64,000 bases of DNA from Sphingobacterium haloxyli (lineage in GTDB: Bacteria > Bacteroidota > Bacteroidia > Sphingobacteriales > Sphingobacteriaceae): contig NZ_PVBQ01000003.1 in NCBI RefSeq assembly GCF_002980525.1, forward strand, positions 310,001 through 374,000, written 5' to 3'. The notes beneath the pieces are model-generated. The model searched no databases. It saw nothing but the letters and a program-made list of their open reading frames with translations, and was not told where the DNA came from. Numbering within the stretch: position 1 is the first letter of the stretch; every line of letters starts with the position of its first letter. The translations under genes and the position numbers were made by a program. Of this stretch, positions 43,765 through 51,812 are shown in pieces.

Positions 43765-44488
43765 CGCAAGGTTACGTGTGTTTCTTTTGGATGATGATCC
43801 CGCCATGCTAAAGGTGCTGTATGCCTATTTTCAGACAGATAACCGTTTGATGGTAGTTGGAACGGAGACGGATAGTATCCGAGCTCTCCAATACATTCGA
43901 AATAATCCTGTTGATCTCTTGGTATCGGATATTGTTATGGAAGGATTCGACGGCATTTCCCTAGTCAAGTCCATTCAGCCTCGCCCTGCGGTAATTTTAA
44001 TAACCGCATATGCTGAACGCGCCATGGATGCATTTGATATACAAGTAGACGATTGTATTCCCAAACCCGTTGATTATGCGCGCCTAGCAGATGCAATAAA
44101 CCGCGTTATCTCCAAATCGATGGATACTCAGGATGCCGGGAGAGACTTTATGTTTGTAAAGGACGTAAGAGAAGGGTTTGATTCAAAAATCGTCTTCGCA
44201 GAAGTTAGTTTGGTGAAAAGCGATAAGAATTATGTCTGTTTCCACCTGTCGGACAAACGTAAGATAAAAGCCCGTACCACGTTGAGAGAATTGTTATGTA
44301 TATTGCCGCGCAACATTTTTATCCAAGCACACCGAAGTTATGTCGTCAACGTCCACCGGGTGATTAAATTTTCGCGCGCAATGAGACAATTTTATCTATT
44401 GGATTATGATGCTCCGCTATCGATCGGCGCCGAATACTTGGACGATTTTGTGAACGCATACTACCCCTCGGAAAAAACCAAGATTTAA
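43751..44488 (+). CDS. LytTR family response regulator
   Basis: 245 residues from the ATG at 43751 (MGRPSARLR), overlapping the kinase gene by 14 bases. Receiver domain about 5-120 with acidic pocket LLDDDP, phospho-acceptor Asp near residue 60 (LLVSDIVMEG) and the conserved Lys in CIPKPV. The LytTR DNA-binding domain covers about 145-240 (SLVKSDKNYVCFHL, RTTLRELLCILPRNIFIQAHRSYVVNV). LytTR regulators control peptide signalling loci in Firmicutes and transporter genes in Proteobacteria. Likely targets here are the flanking peptide ORF or the symporter operon that starts 140 bases downstream. Confidence 0.92.
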   Translation: MGRPSARLRVFLLDDDPAMLKVLYAYFQTDNRLMVVGTETDSIRALQYIRNNPVDLLVSDIVMEGFDGISLVKSIQPRPAVILITAYAERAMDAFDIQVDDCIPKPVDYARLADAINRVISKSMDTQDAGRDFMFVKDVREGFDSKIVFAEVSLVKSDKNYVCFHLSDKRKIKARTTLRELLCILPRNIFIQAHRSYVVNVHRVIKFSRAMRQFYLLDYDAPLSIGAEYLDDFVNAYYPSEKTKI

Positions 44489-44524
44489 AGAGTGTATGCC
44501 TAGATCTTTAAAAAATTAAAAAAA

Positions 44525-44561
44525 ATGTAAACTTTTCCCGTTTTTGGTTACATTTGTTTAC
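44525..44561 (+). promoter_or_regulatory. Promoter and possible operator of the DUF485-symporter operon
   Basis: TACATTTG at 44549-44556 matches the -7 box. Overlapping inverted hexamers flank it: ATGTAA (44525-44530) with TTACAT (44548-44553), and GTAAAC (44527-44532) with GTTTAC (44556-44561). The position, just behind the LytTR regulator gene, suits a site for that regulator. Confidence 0.4.
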
Positions 44562-44629
44562 GTACATCGGCAGCATGCTTATCTATGCCTCCTATGTTTC
44601 AATTCATAAACCGTTCCAAAAAATTATTT

Positions 44630-44932
44630 ATGCACGTTAATAACACGTCCACAGAAAAAGAAACTCTGACCAAGCGAAAATCTAGCCTAGGCATACGCCT
44701 GTTTTTCATCTACCTTGTTTTCTATACAGGTTTTGTACTGATAGGTGTATTTCAGTATGAATTATTGGCAATTCAAATACTCGGGGGGCTTAACTTAGCC
44801 TTAGCCTATGGGATTGGTCTCATTGTATTTGCTGTTGTTCTAGGTGTGTTATATAATTATTATTGTACTAAATTCGAAGACGAAGCTAATAGCGAACAAA
44901 CAAATCAAATGAAAGAGGGGGGGACTACATGA
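44630..44932 (+). CDS. DUF485 family membrane protein
   Basis: About 100 residues with two transmembrane helices (FFIYLVFYTGFVLIGVF and LALAYGIGLIVFAVVLGVLYNYY). This is the DUF485/YjcH type that accompanies acetate/solute symporters. I chose the ATG at 44630 for its A-rich context and family length; an ATG at 44585 adds 15 residues. It overlaps the symporter gene by 4 bases (ATGA), so they are translationally coupled. It is probably a small accessory subunit. Confidence 0.85.
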   Translation: MHVNNTSTEKETLTKRKSSLGIRLFFIYLVFYTGFVLIGVFQYELLAIQILGGLNLALAYGIGLIVFAVVLGVLYNYYCTKFEDEANSEQTNQMKEGGTT

Positions 44933-46863
44933 TTTATGAGATCTCATACACCGCGCTTGTATTCTTCTTTATTTTCGTTGGATTAGTGGTTGGGCTTTCC
45001 TTTTATTTTGGAAGGAAGACACGTTCATCTTCTTCTTATTATGCCGCGGGAGGGCAGATTCATTGGGGTGTCAATGGAATTGCATTTGCAGGTGATTATT
45101 TATCGGCAGCCTCTTTTCTTGGAATTTGTGGGATGATTGCCGTATCGGGCTTTGATGGTTTTTTATACGCAATTGGCTTTCTGGGGGGGTGGATTGTAGC
45201 TTTATTTCTAATAGCAGAGCCATTCAAACGGTTAGGAAAATACACATTTACCGACGCCCTTAACGCCAAATTTAACTCACGTGCGATAACGTTGTCCGCA
45301 TCTGTAAGTACGTTGATTGTATCGGTATTTTATCTGATTCCGCAAATGGTCGGTGCTGGTGATTTGGTGATGCCCCTGCTCGGTATGCCACATTGGGCAG
45401 GTGTGCTGTTAGTGGGTGCTATTGTAATTGTCATTGTCGCTAGTGCGGGAATGGCTTCCACGACCTATGTGCAGTTTTTAAAGGGAGGCTTGCTCATTGC
45501 ACTTTCGTTGGTACTTACGTTTTTCATATTGAAAAATGGGCTCACATTAACACCGGACTTCAAAGGTAGTAGCAGCCACTATACCTTTATGGAGCTTACA
45601 CCACAAGTGGAGAATGATAAAGTGGTGGCCGTATCAGATTGGGATGTCATTGCGCAGCAAGTCATTGGAGATAAAACATTTGTCAAGCTTTCACAAAATG
45701 GTATTGAACGGTGGTTTGACTGGGAGCGAGGTCATAATCGCTCTTTATTGAAAGAGGCGCTGACCGTAACGCAGCAGGCCGATGGACAAACATTATATAA
45801 CGGAGAGCCTAAGGAAAACCGTCGTTTTTATCAGGTAGGGCACATGAGCAGGATTGTGGTCAATGGGCAAGAAGTGGAACAAACCGGGCCCCTTAGTCCA
45901 TTTGAGTTCTTATCTACATTGCAAAAGAGTGAGATTGTGCGGTTTCTACAAGTAAAATTTCCAGATGGAGCAGATCAAGTGTCGCTGTACTACCAGGAGC
46001 CTACACTAGGCGCTTCTTTTATGCTTCCCGGTCTTAAATATAAAATTGGTCGCGATGCAAACTTATGGAGTAAATTGGATTTCATATCCTTAATGTTAGC
46101 GTTGTTCTTAGGAACGGCTGCCCTACCACATATCTTGATTCGTTATTATACCGTTAAAACACCACGTGACGCTCGGAAATCGACTATTCTGGCGATAGCT
46201 GCCATTGGAGGCTTTTATATCCTTACCCTGTTTATGGGACTGGGGTCGGCTGTGAATGGCGTTTTAGATCTGGAATCTAGCAATATGGCAGCACCATTAT
46301 TAGCACGCGCATTCGGCGCAGTATTGTTCTCGATTATATCAGCGGTAGCATTTGCAACCGTGCTAGGCACGGTTGCGGGATTGATTGTAGCGTCCTCAGG
46401 AGCGATAGCGCATGATTTTATTGATGTGTATCTAAAGAAAAATTTGAGCGACGATAGAAAAGTTAAACTTGGAAAGATTGCCGCTTTTACTGTTGGGATC
46501 TTTGCGATCCTACTCGGCATGGCGTTTAAAGGGATAAATGTATCTTTTTTGGTTGGGTGGGCGTTTGCCATCGCTGCATCAGCTAACTTACCGGCTATTC
46601 TGTTTTTGCTTTTTTGGAAAAAAACTTCGGAAACAGGGATCGCAGCATCGATTATAGTGGGGATTGTATCTTCGCTAACGATTATTCTCACATCGCCCAC
46701 GATGTGGGATAAATATGGCCTAGAGTCAGAAAGTGCATTACATCAACTGGAAAATCCTGCATTGATTTCTTTTCCGTTGGCAGTATTAACCGTTTATTTG
46801 GTGTCTTTGCGGTGGCCGAGACGGAGTCCCATTGCGGACATTGAAAATAGTACAGGTCCGTAG
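44929..46863 (+). CDS. Sodium:solute symporter, ActP-like, with enlarged extramembrane loop
   Basis: 644 residues of the SSS family, compared with about 550 for ActP. Conserved parts are AGDYLSAASFLGI (about 54-66), YLIPQMVGAG (about 135-144), GTAALPHILIRYYTV (about 395-409) and AFATVLGTVAGLIVASSGAIAHD. About 175 hydrophilic residues (roughly 205-380) replace the normal short loop after the sixth membrane segment. They are rich in charged and beta-prone stretches (e.g. NGIERWFDWERGHN). The likely substrate is acetate or another small monocarboxylate taken up with Na+. Control by the LytS/LytTR pair upstream is plausible. Confidence 0.88.
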   Translation: MIYEISYTALVFFFIFVGLVVGLSFYFGRKTRSSSSYYAAGGQIHWGVNGIAFAGDYLSAASFLGICGMIAVSGFDGFLYAIGFLGGWIVALFLIAEPFKRLGKYTFTDALNAKFNSRAITLSASVSTLIVSVFYLIPQMVGAGDLVMPLLGMPHWAGVLLVGAIVIVIVASAGMASTTYVQFLKGGLLIALSLVLTFFILKNGLTLTPDFKGSSSHYTFMELTPQVENDKVVAVSDWDVIAQQVIGDKTFVKLSQNGIERWFDWERGHNRSLLKEALTVTQQADGQTLYNGEPKENRRFYQVGHMSRIVVNGQEVEQTGPLSPFEFLSTLQKSEIVRFLQVKFPDGADQVSLYYQEPTLGASFMLPGLKYKIGRDANLWSKLDFISLMLALFLGTAALPHILIRYYTVKTPRDARKSTILAIAAIGGFYILTLFMGLGSAVNGVLDLESSNMAAPLLARAFGAVLFSIISAVAFATVLGTVAGLIVASSGAIAHDFIDVYLKKNLSDDRKVKLGKIAAFTVGIFAILLGMAFKGINVSFLVGWAFAIAASANLPAILFLLFWKKTSETGIAASIIVGIVSSLTIILTSPTMWDKYGLESESALHQLENPALISFPLAVLTVYLVSLRWPRRSPIADIENSTGP

Positions 46864-46887
46864 CGTGTAACCTGTTTTCGCTTAAGA

Positions 46888-46922
46888 AAAAGCTCGACTC
46901 TATTTAATAGAATCGAGCTTTT
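46888..46922. terminator. Bidirectional terminator between the symporter and DUF2853 genes
   Basis: 10-bp stem (46888-46897 with 46913-46922), one C-A mismatch, 4 further pairs and a 5-base loop. Flanking A and T runs suit both strands. Confidence 0.85.
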
Positions 46923-46942
46923 GAATTTTATATAGGATATGC

Positions 46943-47281
46943 TTACGCATATACGCTTTCTTTTTTTAATTTCTTAACGAGCAATGCATACACAATAGCG
47001 CGATACTTATTCCTGTTGGATTTTCCGATTTGGTCTATAACTTCCTCAATAGCGGCATCTAACCCTGGACCATCCGTCAATCCTAGTTTTTTAACCAAAA
47101 AGTTGCTCTTGACACGGTCGAGCTCAGCTTTATCTGACGATGCAATGGTTTCTGCATCGGCATTGTAAATGGACGGCCCCAACCCCTTCGCTACAGCGGC
47201 GATTAACTTTTCATCTAAAGAAAGGTTCAACTTTTTTGCTTCGGCAACATAACCGGCAATTTTTTCTTCTAATTTGCTCAT
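46943..47281 (-). CDS. DUF2853 family protein
   Basis: 112-residue cytosolic, mostly helical protein. The pattern MSKLEEKIAGYVAEAKKLN, GLGPSIYNADAETIASSD, ELDRVKSNFLVKKLGL and NRNKYRAIVYALLVKKL is that of DUF2853 proteins. Function unknown. It stands alone on the minus strand between the symporter and an M3 peptidase (82-base gap). Confidence 0.85.
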   Translation of the reverse strand: MSKLEEKIAGYVAEAKKLNLSLDEKLIAAVAKGLGPSIYNADAETIASSDKAELDRVKSNFLVKKLGLTDGPGLDAAIEEVIDQIGKSNRNKYRAIVYALLVKKLKKESVYA

Positions 47282-47363
47282 ATGAAAATATTTAAGATAA
47301 ATTGACTATTACAAATTAAATGTAAATACTATTCTCTAGAATAAAAAAAAAATCAATTTTGAA

Positions 47364-49409
47364 TTATTTTTGTAGCTGTTGTTCGATTAATCCTGCCCGT
47401 TTCAACAATGCGTCTACACTCGGTTCTCTTCCACGGAACCGTTTATAAAGTGTCATGGGGTGTTCGATACCCCCTTGGGAGAGAATGTTTGTTTTGAATT
47501 TATCAGCAACCGCTTTGTCAAAAATTCCCTTTTCTTGAAAATAGGCGAACGCGTCAGCATCTAACACTTCTGCCCATTTATAGCTATAGTAGCCCGAAGC
47601 GTATCCACCACTAAAAATATGTGAAAACGATGGACTTATCGCATTTTCTCCAACATCAGGCAACAATTGTGTAGAAGCGAAGCAACTATTTTCAAATGAT
47701 TTGACGTTGTCAATATTTGCTGGATCTTGGGCGTGCCACCCCATATCCAATAATCCGAAACCCAATTGACGCAAGGTTGCCATTCCTTCCATAAATGAAG
47801 CCGACGCTCTGATTCTATCAATGAGTTCCATTGGAATCGCTTCTCCGGTTTGATAATGTTTCGCAAAAATTTCGAGAGCCTCTTTTTCGTAACACCAGTT
47901 TTCCATGATTTGACTGGGCAGTTCTACAAAATCCCAATATACAGACGTGCCAGATAGGTTAGGGTAGGTCGTATCGGCTAACATACCATGTAGCGCATGA
48001 CCGAATTCGTGGAACAGGGTAGTCACTTCGTTGAATGTCAATAAAGACGGTTTCGTAGTGGTTGGACGTGTAAAATTGCATACGATGGATATATGGGGTC
48101 GTTCGTTCTGGTTACCTTTACGGTATTGCGGTTTAAATGATGTCATCCAAGCCCCATTACGTTTACCTTTTCTAGGAAAGAAATCGGCATAAAATATCGC
48201 TATGAAACTATTGTCGTTCGTCGTGACTTCAAAAGTGCGTACCTCTTCGTGGTACTTGTCGATATAATTAACTTCGTGGAAGTTTAGATCATAAAGCCGC
48301 TGAGCAATAATGAAAACACCGTGCAATACATTTTCAAGTTGAAAGTAAGGTTTCAGTAGTTCGTCGTCTAAATTATATTTTTTTTGTTTTAACTTTTCGC
48401 CATAATACGCTGTATCCCATTTTTCAAGTCGTGTTAACCCGTGCATCTCCTTTGCAAAAGCACTTAGTTCTTGAAATTCTCTTTCTGCGGCGGGCTTTGC
48501 TTTATACAATAAATCATTTAGGAAGGTCAACACCTTTGATGGCTGCTGTGCCATACGTTCTTCCAAAACAAAATGGGCGTGTGTATCATAACCTAATAGT
48601 TGTGCGCGCTGGAAACGTAGTTGTGCAATTTTGAGGATATTCTCCTCGTTGTTATATTCGTTATGTTGAAACGCTTTACGGCCAGCGGCAATAGTAATTT
48701 CGCGACGAAGCGCCTGATTATCGGCATACGTTACAAATGGGATGTAACTTGGATAGTCTAAGGTGAATATCCAACCAATTTTATTTTGTGCTTCAGCGAG
48801 CCCTCGTGCGGCTTCTATAGTGCCTTCTGGCAAACCTGATAAATCCTTTTTATCAGTGATGTACAATTGATATGCGTTTGTTTCTGCTAGTATATTCTCT
48901 CCAAACTTTAGCGTTAATATAGCAAGCTCAGCATCTATTTGACGTAAGGTTTTCTTTTTATCATCATCCAACAATGCGCCGTTCCTAACGAAATCGCGGT
49001 AGGATTTCTGTAGTAAAGTTTGCTGCTCGGTATTTAACGAAAACTTGTCTTGTTGGTCGTATATTACTTTTATTCGTTCGAACAGTTCTGGATTTAGCAT
49101 GATGTCGTTGTTCAGCTTGGATAGCTTTGGCGCTACCTCTTGAGCTATCTTATCAAGCTTTTCGGTGGTTTCTGCGGAGTGGAGGTTGAAAAATATATTT
49201 GATATACGGTCCAGCTCCATGCCAGAATAGGCTATTGCAGCTATTGTGTTTACAAAAGTAGGCGGTTCTGGATTATTAAGAATTGCTGCGATTTCTGTTT
49301 CTGTTTTTTCGATAGCGATGTCAAACGCGGGGATATAATCTTCGTCTTTTATTTGTGAAAACGGCGCCGTATCACGCGCTGTGTCAAATTTTTTGTTTAG
49401 TACAGACAT
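47364..49409 (-). CDS. M3 family peptidase (oligopeptidase A / Dcp type)
   Basis: 681-residue zinc metallopeptidase without a signal peptide, so probably cytosolic. The active site is TLFHEFGHALHGML (HExxH near residues 464-468) with the third ligand Glu in WDFVELPSQIMENW (about 490-503). Start MSVLNKKFDTARDTAPFSQIKDEDYIPAFD is typical of the family. It degrades short peptides. A TATTTTTG -7 box lies only 4 bases upstream of the ATG. Confidence 0.94.
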   Translation of the reverse strand: MSVLNKKFDTARDTAPFSQIKDEDYIPAFDIAIEKTETEIAAILNNPEPPTFVNTIAAIAYSGMELDRISNIFFNLHSAETTEKLDKIAQEVAPKLSKLNNDIMLNPELFERIKVIYDQQDKFSLNTEQQTLLQKSYRDFVRNGALLDDDKKKTLRQIDAELAILTLKFGENILAETNAYQLYITDKKDLSGLPEGTIEAARGLAEAQNKIGWIFTLDYPSYIPFVTYADNQALRREITIAAGRKAFQHNEYNNEENILKIAQLRFQRAQLLGYDTHAHFVLEERMAQQPSKVLTFLNDLLYKAKPAAEREFQELSAFAKEMHGLTRLEKWDTAYYGEKLKQKKYNLDDELLKPYFQLENVLHGVFIIAQRLYDLNFHEVNYIDKYHEEVRTFEVTTNDNSFIAIFYADFFPRKGKRNGAWMTSFKPQYRKGNQNERPHISIVCNFTRPTTTKPSLLTFNEVTTLFHEFGHALHGMLADTTYPNLSGTSVYWDFVELPSQIMENWCYEKEALEIFAKHYQTGEAIPMELIDRIRASASFMEGMATLRQLGFGLLDMGWHAQDPANIDNVKSFENSCFASTQLLPDVGENAISPSFSHIFSGGYASGYYSYKWAEVLDADAFAYFQEKGIFDKAVADKFKTNILSQGGIEHPMTLYKRFRGREPSVDALLKRAGLIEQQLQK

Positions 49410-49413
49410 GCTG

Positions 49414-49421
49414 CAAAAATA
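49414..49421 (-). promoter_or_regulatory. -7 box immediately upstream of the M3 peptidase gene
   Basis: Minus-strand TATTTTTG, exact consensus, ending 4 bases before the ATG. It implies a leaderless transcript if used. Confidence 0.4.
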
Positions 49422-49478
49422 TAAAAAATAGGGGTAAAATATTGCCCCTATACATTACGGTACTGTTTGATTATGTTG

Positions 49479-50198
49479 TTATTTTTTCCCTTTTGCTGTT
49501 TTTGTCTTTTTAGCATCTTCAAAATCCCGGAAGATTAATCTTTCAATAGTCCTTTCGATGCGTTCCCGACCTTCGTCGTCATTAATATCGATACCACTGA
49601 CCGTACTTCCATTGTTTTTGGCATGCAATGTTAGGTAATAGATTCCGCCAAGAATAATGGCGAGGGTAGCTTGTATGTCTACGTCTGTATTTACAAACCG
49701 AGCGGAAATAAGATCAAGAGCACTTTTACCAACCTCTTCTCGGTCATCAGCTATTTTCCGTAATAACTTGTTTTTTACCCCCATCTCCCAATGGATAATA
49801 CGCTGCATAGATTTATCCTTTAAGAATGAATCGAACTGTAGTTGGAATAGATCGCTAGTGTCTTGTGCGTCAACCGGTGTTGGGTTTTCTGCAAACTCCG
49901 TGATTTGTGTTTTGAGCTTTCCGGCCCAAAAATCTTTTTCTAGGATATATTCTTCTATCAAACCATCTAGATTCCCAAAATAAAGGTATATAAGTTTAGG
50001 GTTTAGGCCGGATTCTTTCGCAATATTGGTAATAGTAAGTCCTGCGTATGTATATTTTTGCAATACCTTACCTACAGTTGCTATTAACCTACGTTTGGTT
50101 CGCTCTTTGTCTCGGATGGGGCCGGCAACCACTTTGCGGACTTTTTTTACAGGTATATGGTCTGATTCTTCCGTGGTTTTAGTTTTTTTTCTTGCCAT
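49479..50198 (-). CDS. TetR family transcriptional regulator
   Basis: 239 residues. A lysine-rich N-terminus (about 1-30) precedes the TetR helix-turn-helix (RLIATVGKVLQKYTYAGLTITNIAKESGLNPKLIYLYFGNLDGLIEEYI, about 35-83). The C-terminal ligand domain is unassigned, and the C-terminus is again lysine-rich (KTKTAKGKK). Its target is not obvious; the next gene in the same direction upstream is fabV, 290 bases away behind a terminator, so lipid-related control is only a guess. Confidence 0.88.
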   Translation of the reverse strand: MARKKTKTTEESDHIPVKKVRKVVAGPIRDKERTKRRLIATVGKVLQKYTYAGLTITNIAKESGLNPKLIYLYFGNLDGLIEEYILEKDFWAGKLKTQITEFAENPTPVDAQDTSDLFQLQFDSFLKDKSMQRIIHWEMGVKNKLLRKIADDREEVGKSALDLISARFVNTDVDIQATLAIILGGIYYLTLHAKNNGSTVSGIDINDDEGRERIERTIERLIFRDFEDAKKTKTAKGKK

Positions 50199-50431
50199 AG
50201 TATATTTCTATTTTAATTTATAAAATAATTAGTTTATAAAAGTGACTATTTAAATTGGAAATATCAAGAAGCTGTATGATTTTTTTTTGCTTGTTAGTCA
50301 GGTTTTTATTGTGGTTTTTGACCGATTTTCACTAAATTAATTCTCAACTTATTTATTCGTATTGTAGCGAAACAAATGGACGTGGAGTGGTTAAATCTTG
50401 CTTGAGATACCGCTCAAAATGATAGAAAATA

Positions 50432-50467
50432 AAAAAGGCAATAGAAATTATGATCTACTGCCTTTTT
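50432..50467 (-). terminator. Terminator of fabV
   Basis: 9-bp stem (50432-50440 with 50459-50467), one mismatch, then three inner pairs. A and T runs flank it, 22 bases after the fabV stop. Confidence 0.8.
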
Positions 50468-50488
50468 CATCTCGTTAATAGAACTTAT

Positions 50489-51688
50489 CTATTCGTTTAT
50501 GCTAGGTATTTTGATAACTTCATTGGTGTCTTTATCGTAATCTACCGTATCGAAATTGAAACCGAACAATTTAAAGAAGTCATTCCGGTAGCCAGTTATA
50601 TCTGAAATTTGCTCCAAGTTTTCTGTGGTAATCTGCTCCCATAGTTTTGCCACTTCCGTTTGTACGTCTTCTCGCATTTCCCAATCATCAACCCGGATCC
50701 GTCCTTTGTCATCTAGAGGAACTTCTCCTTTGATATAGAGACGGTCAGCAAATAGCCGTTGCATTTGTTCGATAGTGCCTTCATGTATACCTTTCTCTTT
50801 CATGACTTTATAGACTAGGGATATGTAGAGAGGGACAACGGGGATAGCAGAGCTTGATTGCGTTACCAACGCCTTGTTCACAGAAACATAGCTAATACCG
50901 TCTATATCTTTTAACAGGTCGTTAAGAAGCGGTACCGTACCTTCCAGGTCATCTTTCGCTCTTCCGATTGTTCCATTTCTATAAATTGGGTAGGTCAGCG
51001 CTGGTCCGATATAAGAATAAGCAACCGTCTTTACCCCGTCCGCCAATACGCCAGCGTCCTTTAGTTGTTCTATCCAGAACTTCCAATCCTCGCCGCCCAT
51101 GACGGCGATGGTATTCTGGACGTCTTCTTCGCTTTCGACCGGTTGAATGGAAATGTCCGAAACAACGCCAGAGTGGAAATCCACCGTTTTATCGGTAAAA
51201 GCTTGTCCAATGGGCTTAAGCACCGACATGTGCGCCACACCGGTTTTTGGATGTGTACGGCGCGGTGAAGCTAATGAATAGACGACCAAGTCAACTTGTC
51301 CAAGATCTTTTTTAATAAGATCAATAGTTTGTTTTTTTATGTCATCAGAAAAAGCATCTCCATTGATGCTTTTTGCATAAAGTCCCAGAGCATGTGCTTC
51401 GTTTTCAAAGGCTGCAGTATTATACCAACCGGCCGTGCCTGGCTTACCCGGGGCCGCAGGTTTTTCGAAGAACACGCCGATCGTTGCAGCGTCCGAACCG
51501 AAGGCAGCAGTAATGCGGGAGGCTAGCCCGAAACCGGTGGATGCACCGATTACCAAAACCTTTTTAGGACCGTTTTCGATTTTACCCTTGAATTTTATAT
51601 GGTCTATCTGTTGCTTAACATGTTCCGCAGTCCCTTCCGGATGCGACGTTAAGCAGATAAATCCTCTTACACGTGGTTGTATAATCAT
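50489..51688 (-). CDS. fabV: Trans-2-enoyl-CoA/enoyl-ACP reductase FabV
   Basis: NADH-dependent enoyl reductase of the last elongation step in fatty acid synthesis. 399 residues, an unusually long SDR-like enzyme with the FabV signature. Visible are the GASTGFGLASRI cofactor motif (about 50-60) and YSLASPRRTHPKTG. The catalytic Tyr and Lys lie in the VAYSYIGPALTYPIYRNGTIGRAKDDLE stretch (Y-x8-K, about 235-244). FabV enzymes are insensitive to triclosan in known cases. It has its own promoter (51719-51726) and terminator. Confidence 0.94.
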   Translation of the reverse strand: MIIQPRVRGFICLTSHPEGTAEHVKQQIDHIKFKGKIENGPKKVLVIGASTGFGLASRITAAFGSDAATIGVFFEKPAAPGKPGTAGWYNTAAFENEAHALGLYAKSINGDAFSDDIKKQTIDLIKKDLGQVDLVVYSLASPRRTHPKTGVAHMSVLKPIGQAFTDKTVDFHSGVVSDISIQPVESEEDVQNTIAVMGGEDWKFWIEQLKDAGVLADGVKTVAYSYIGPALTYPIYRNGTIGRAKDDLEGTVPLLNDLLKDIDGISYVSVNKALVTQSSSAIPVVPLYISLVYKVMKEKGIHEGTIEQMQRLFADRLYIKGEVPLDDKGRIRVDDWEMREDVQTEVAKLWEQITTENLEQISDITGYRNDFFKLFGFNFDTVDYDKDTNEVIKIPSINE

Positions 51689-51718
51689 ATCGTTTTTCTA
51701 TTCTATCAAATAATAGCG

Positions 51719-51726
51719 CAAATATA
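51719..51726 (-). promoter_or_regulatory. -7 box of fabV
   Basis: Minus-strand TATATTTG, exact consensus, 30 bases upstream of the ATG. Confidence 0.45.
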
Positions 51727-51812
51727 ATAATTATTAGCTATAGGCCGTAAGATACCTGTTTTATGCTGTCAATTTAGCAACCCGCTTAGGAATCAGTAAT
51801 AGATAGGTATGG

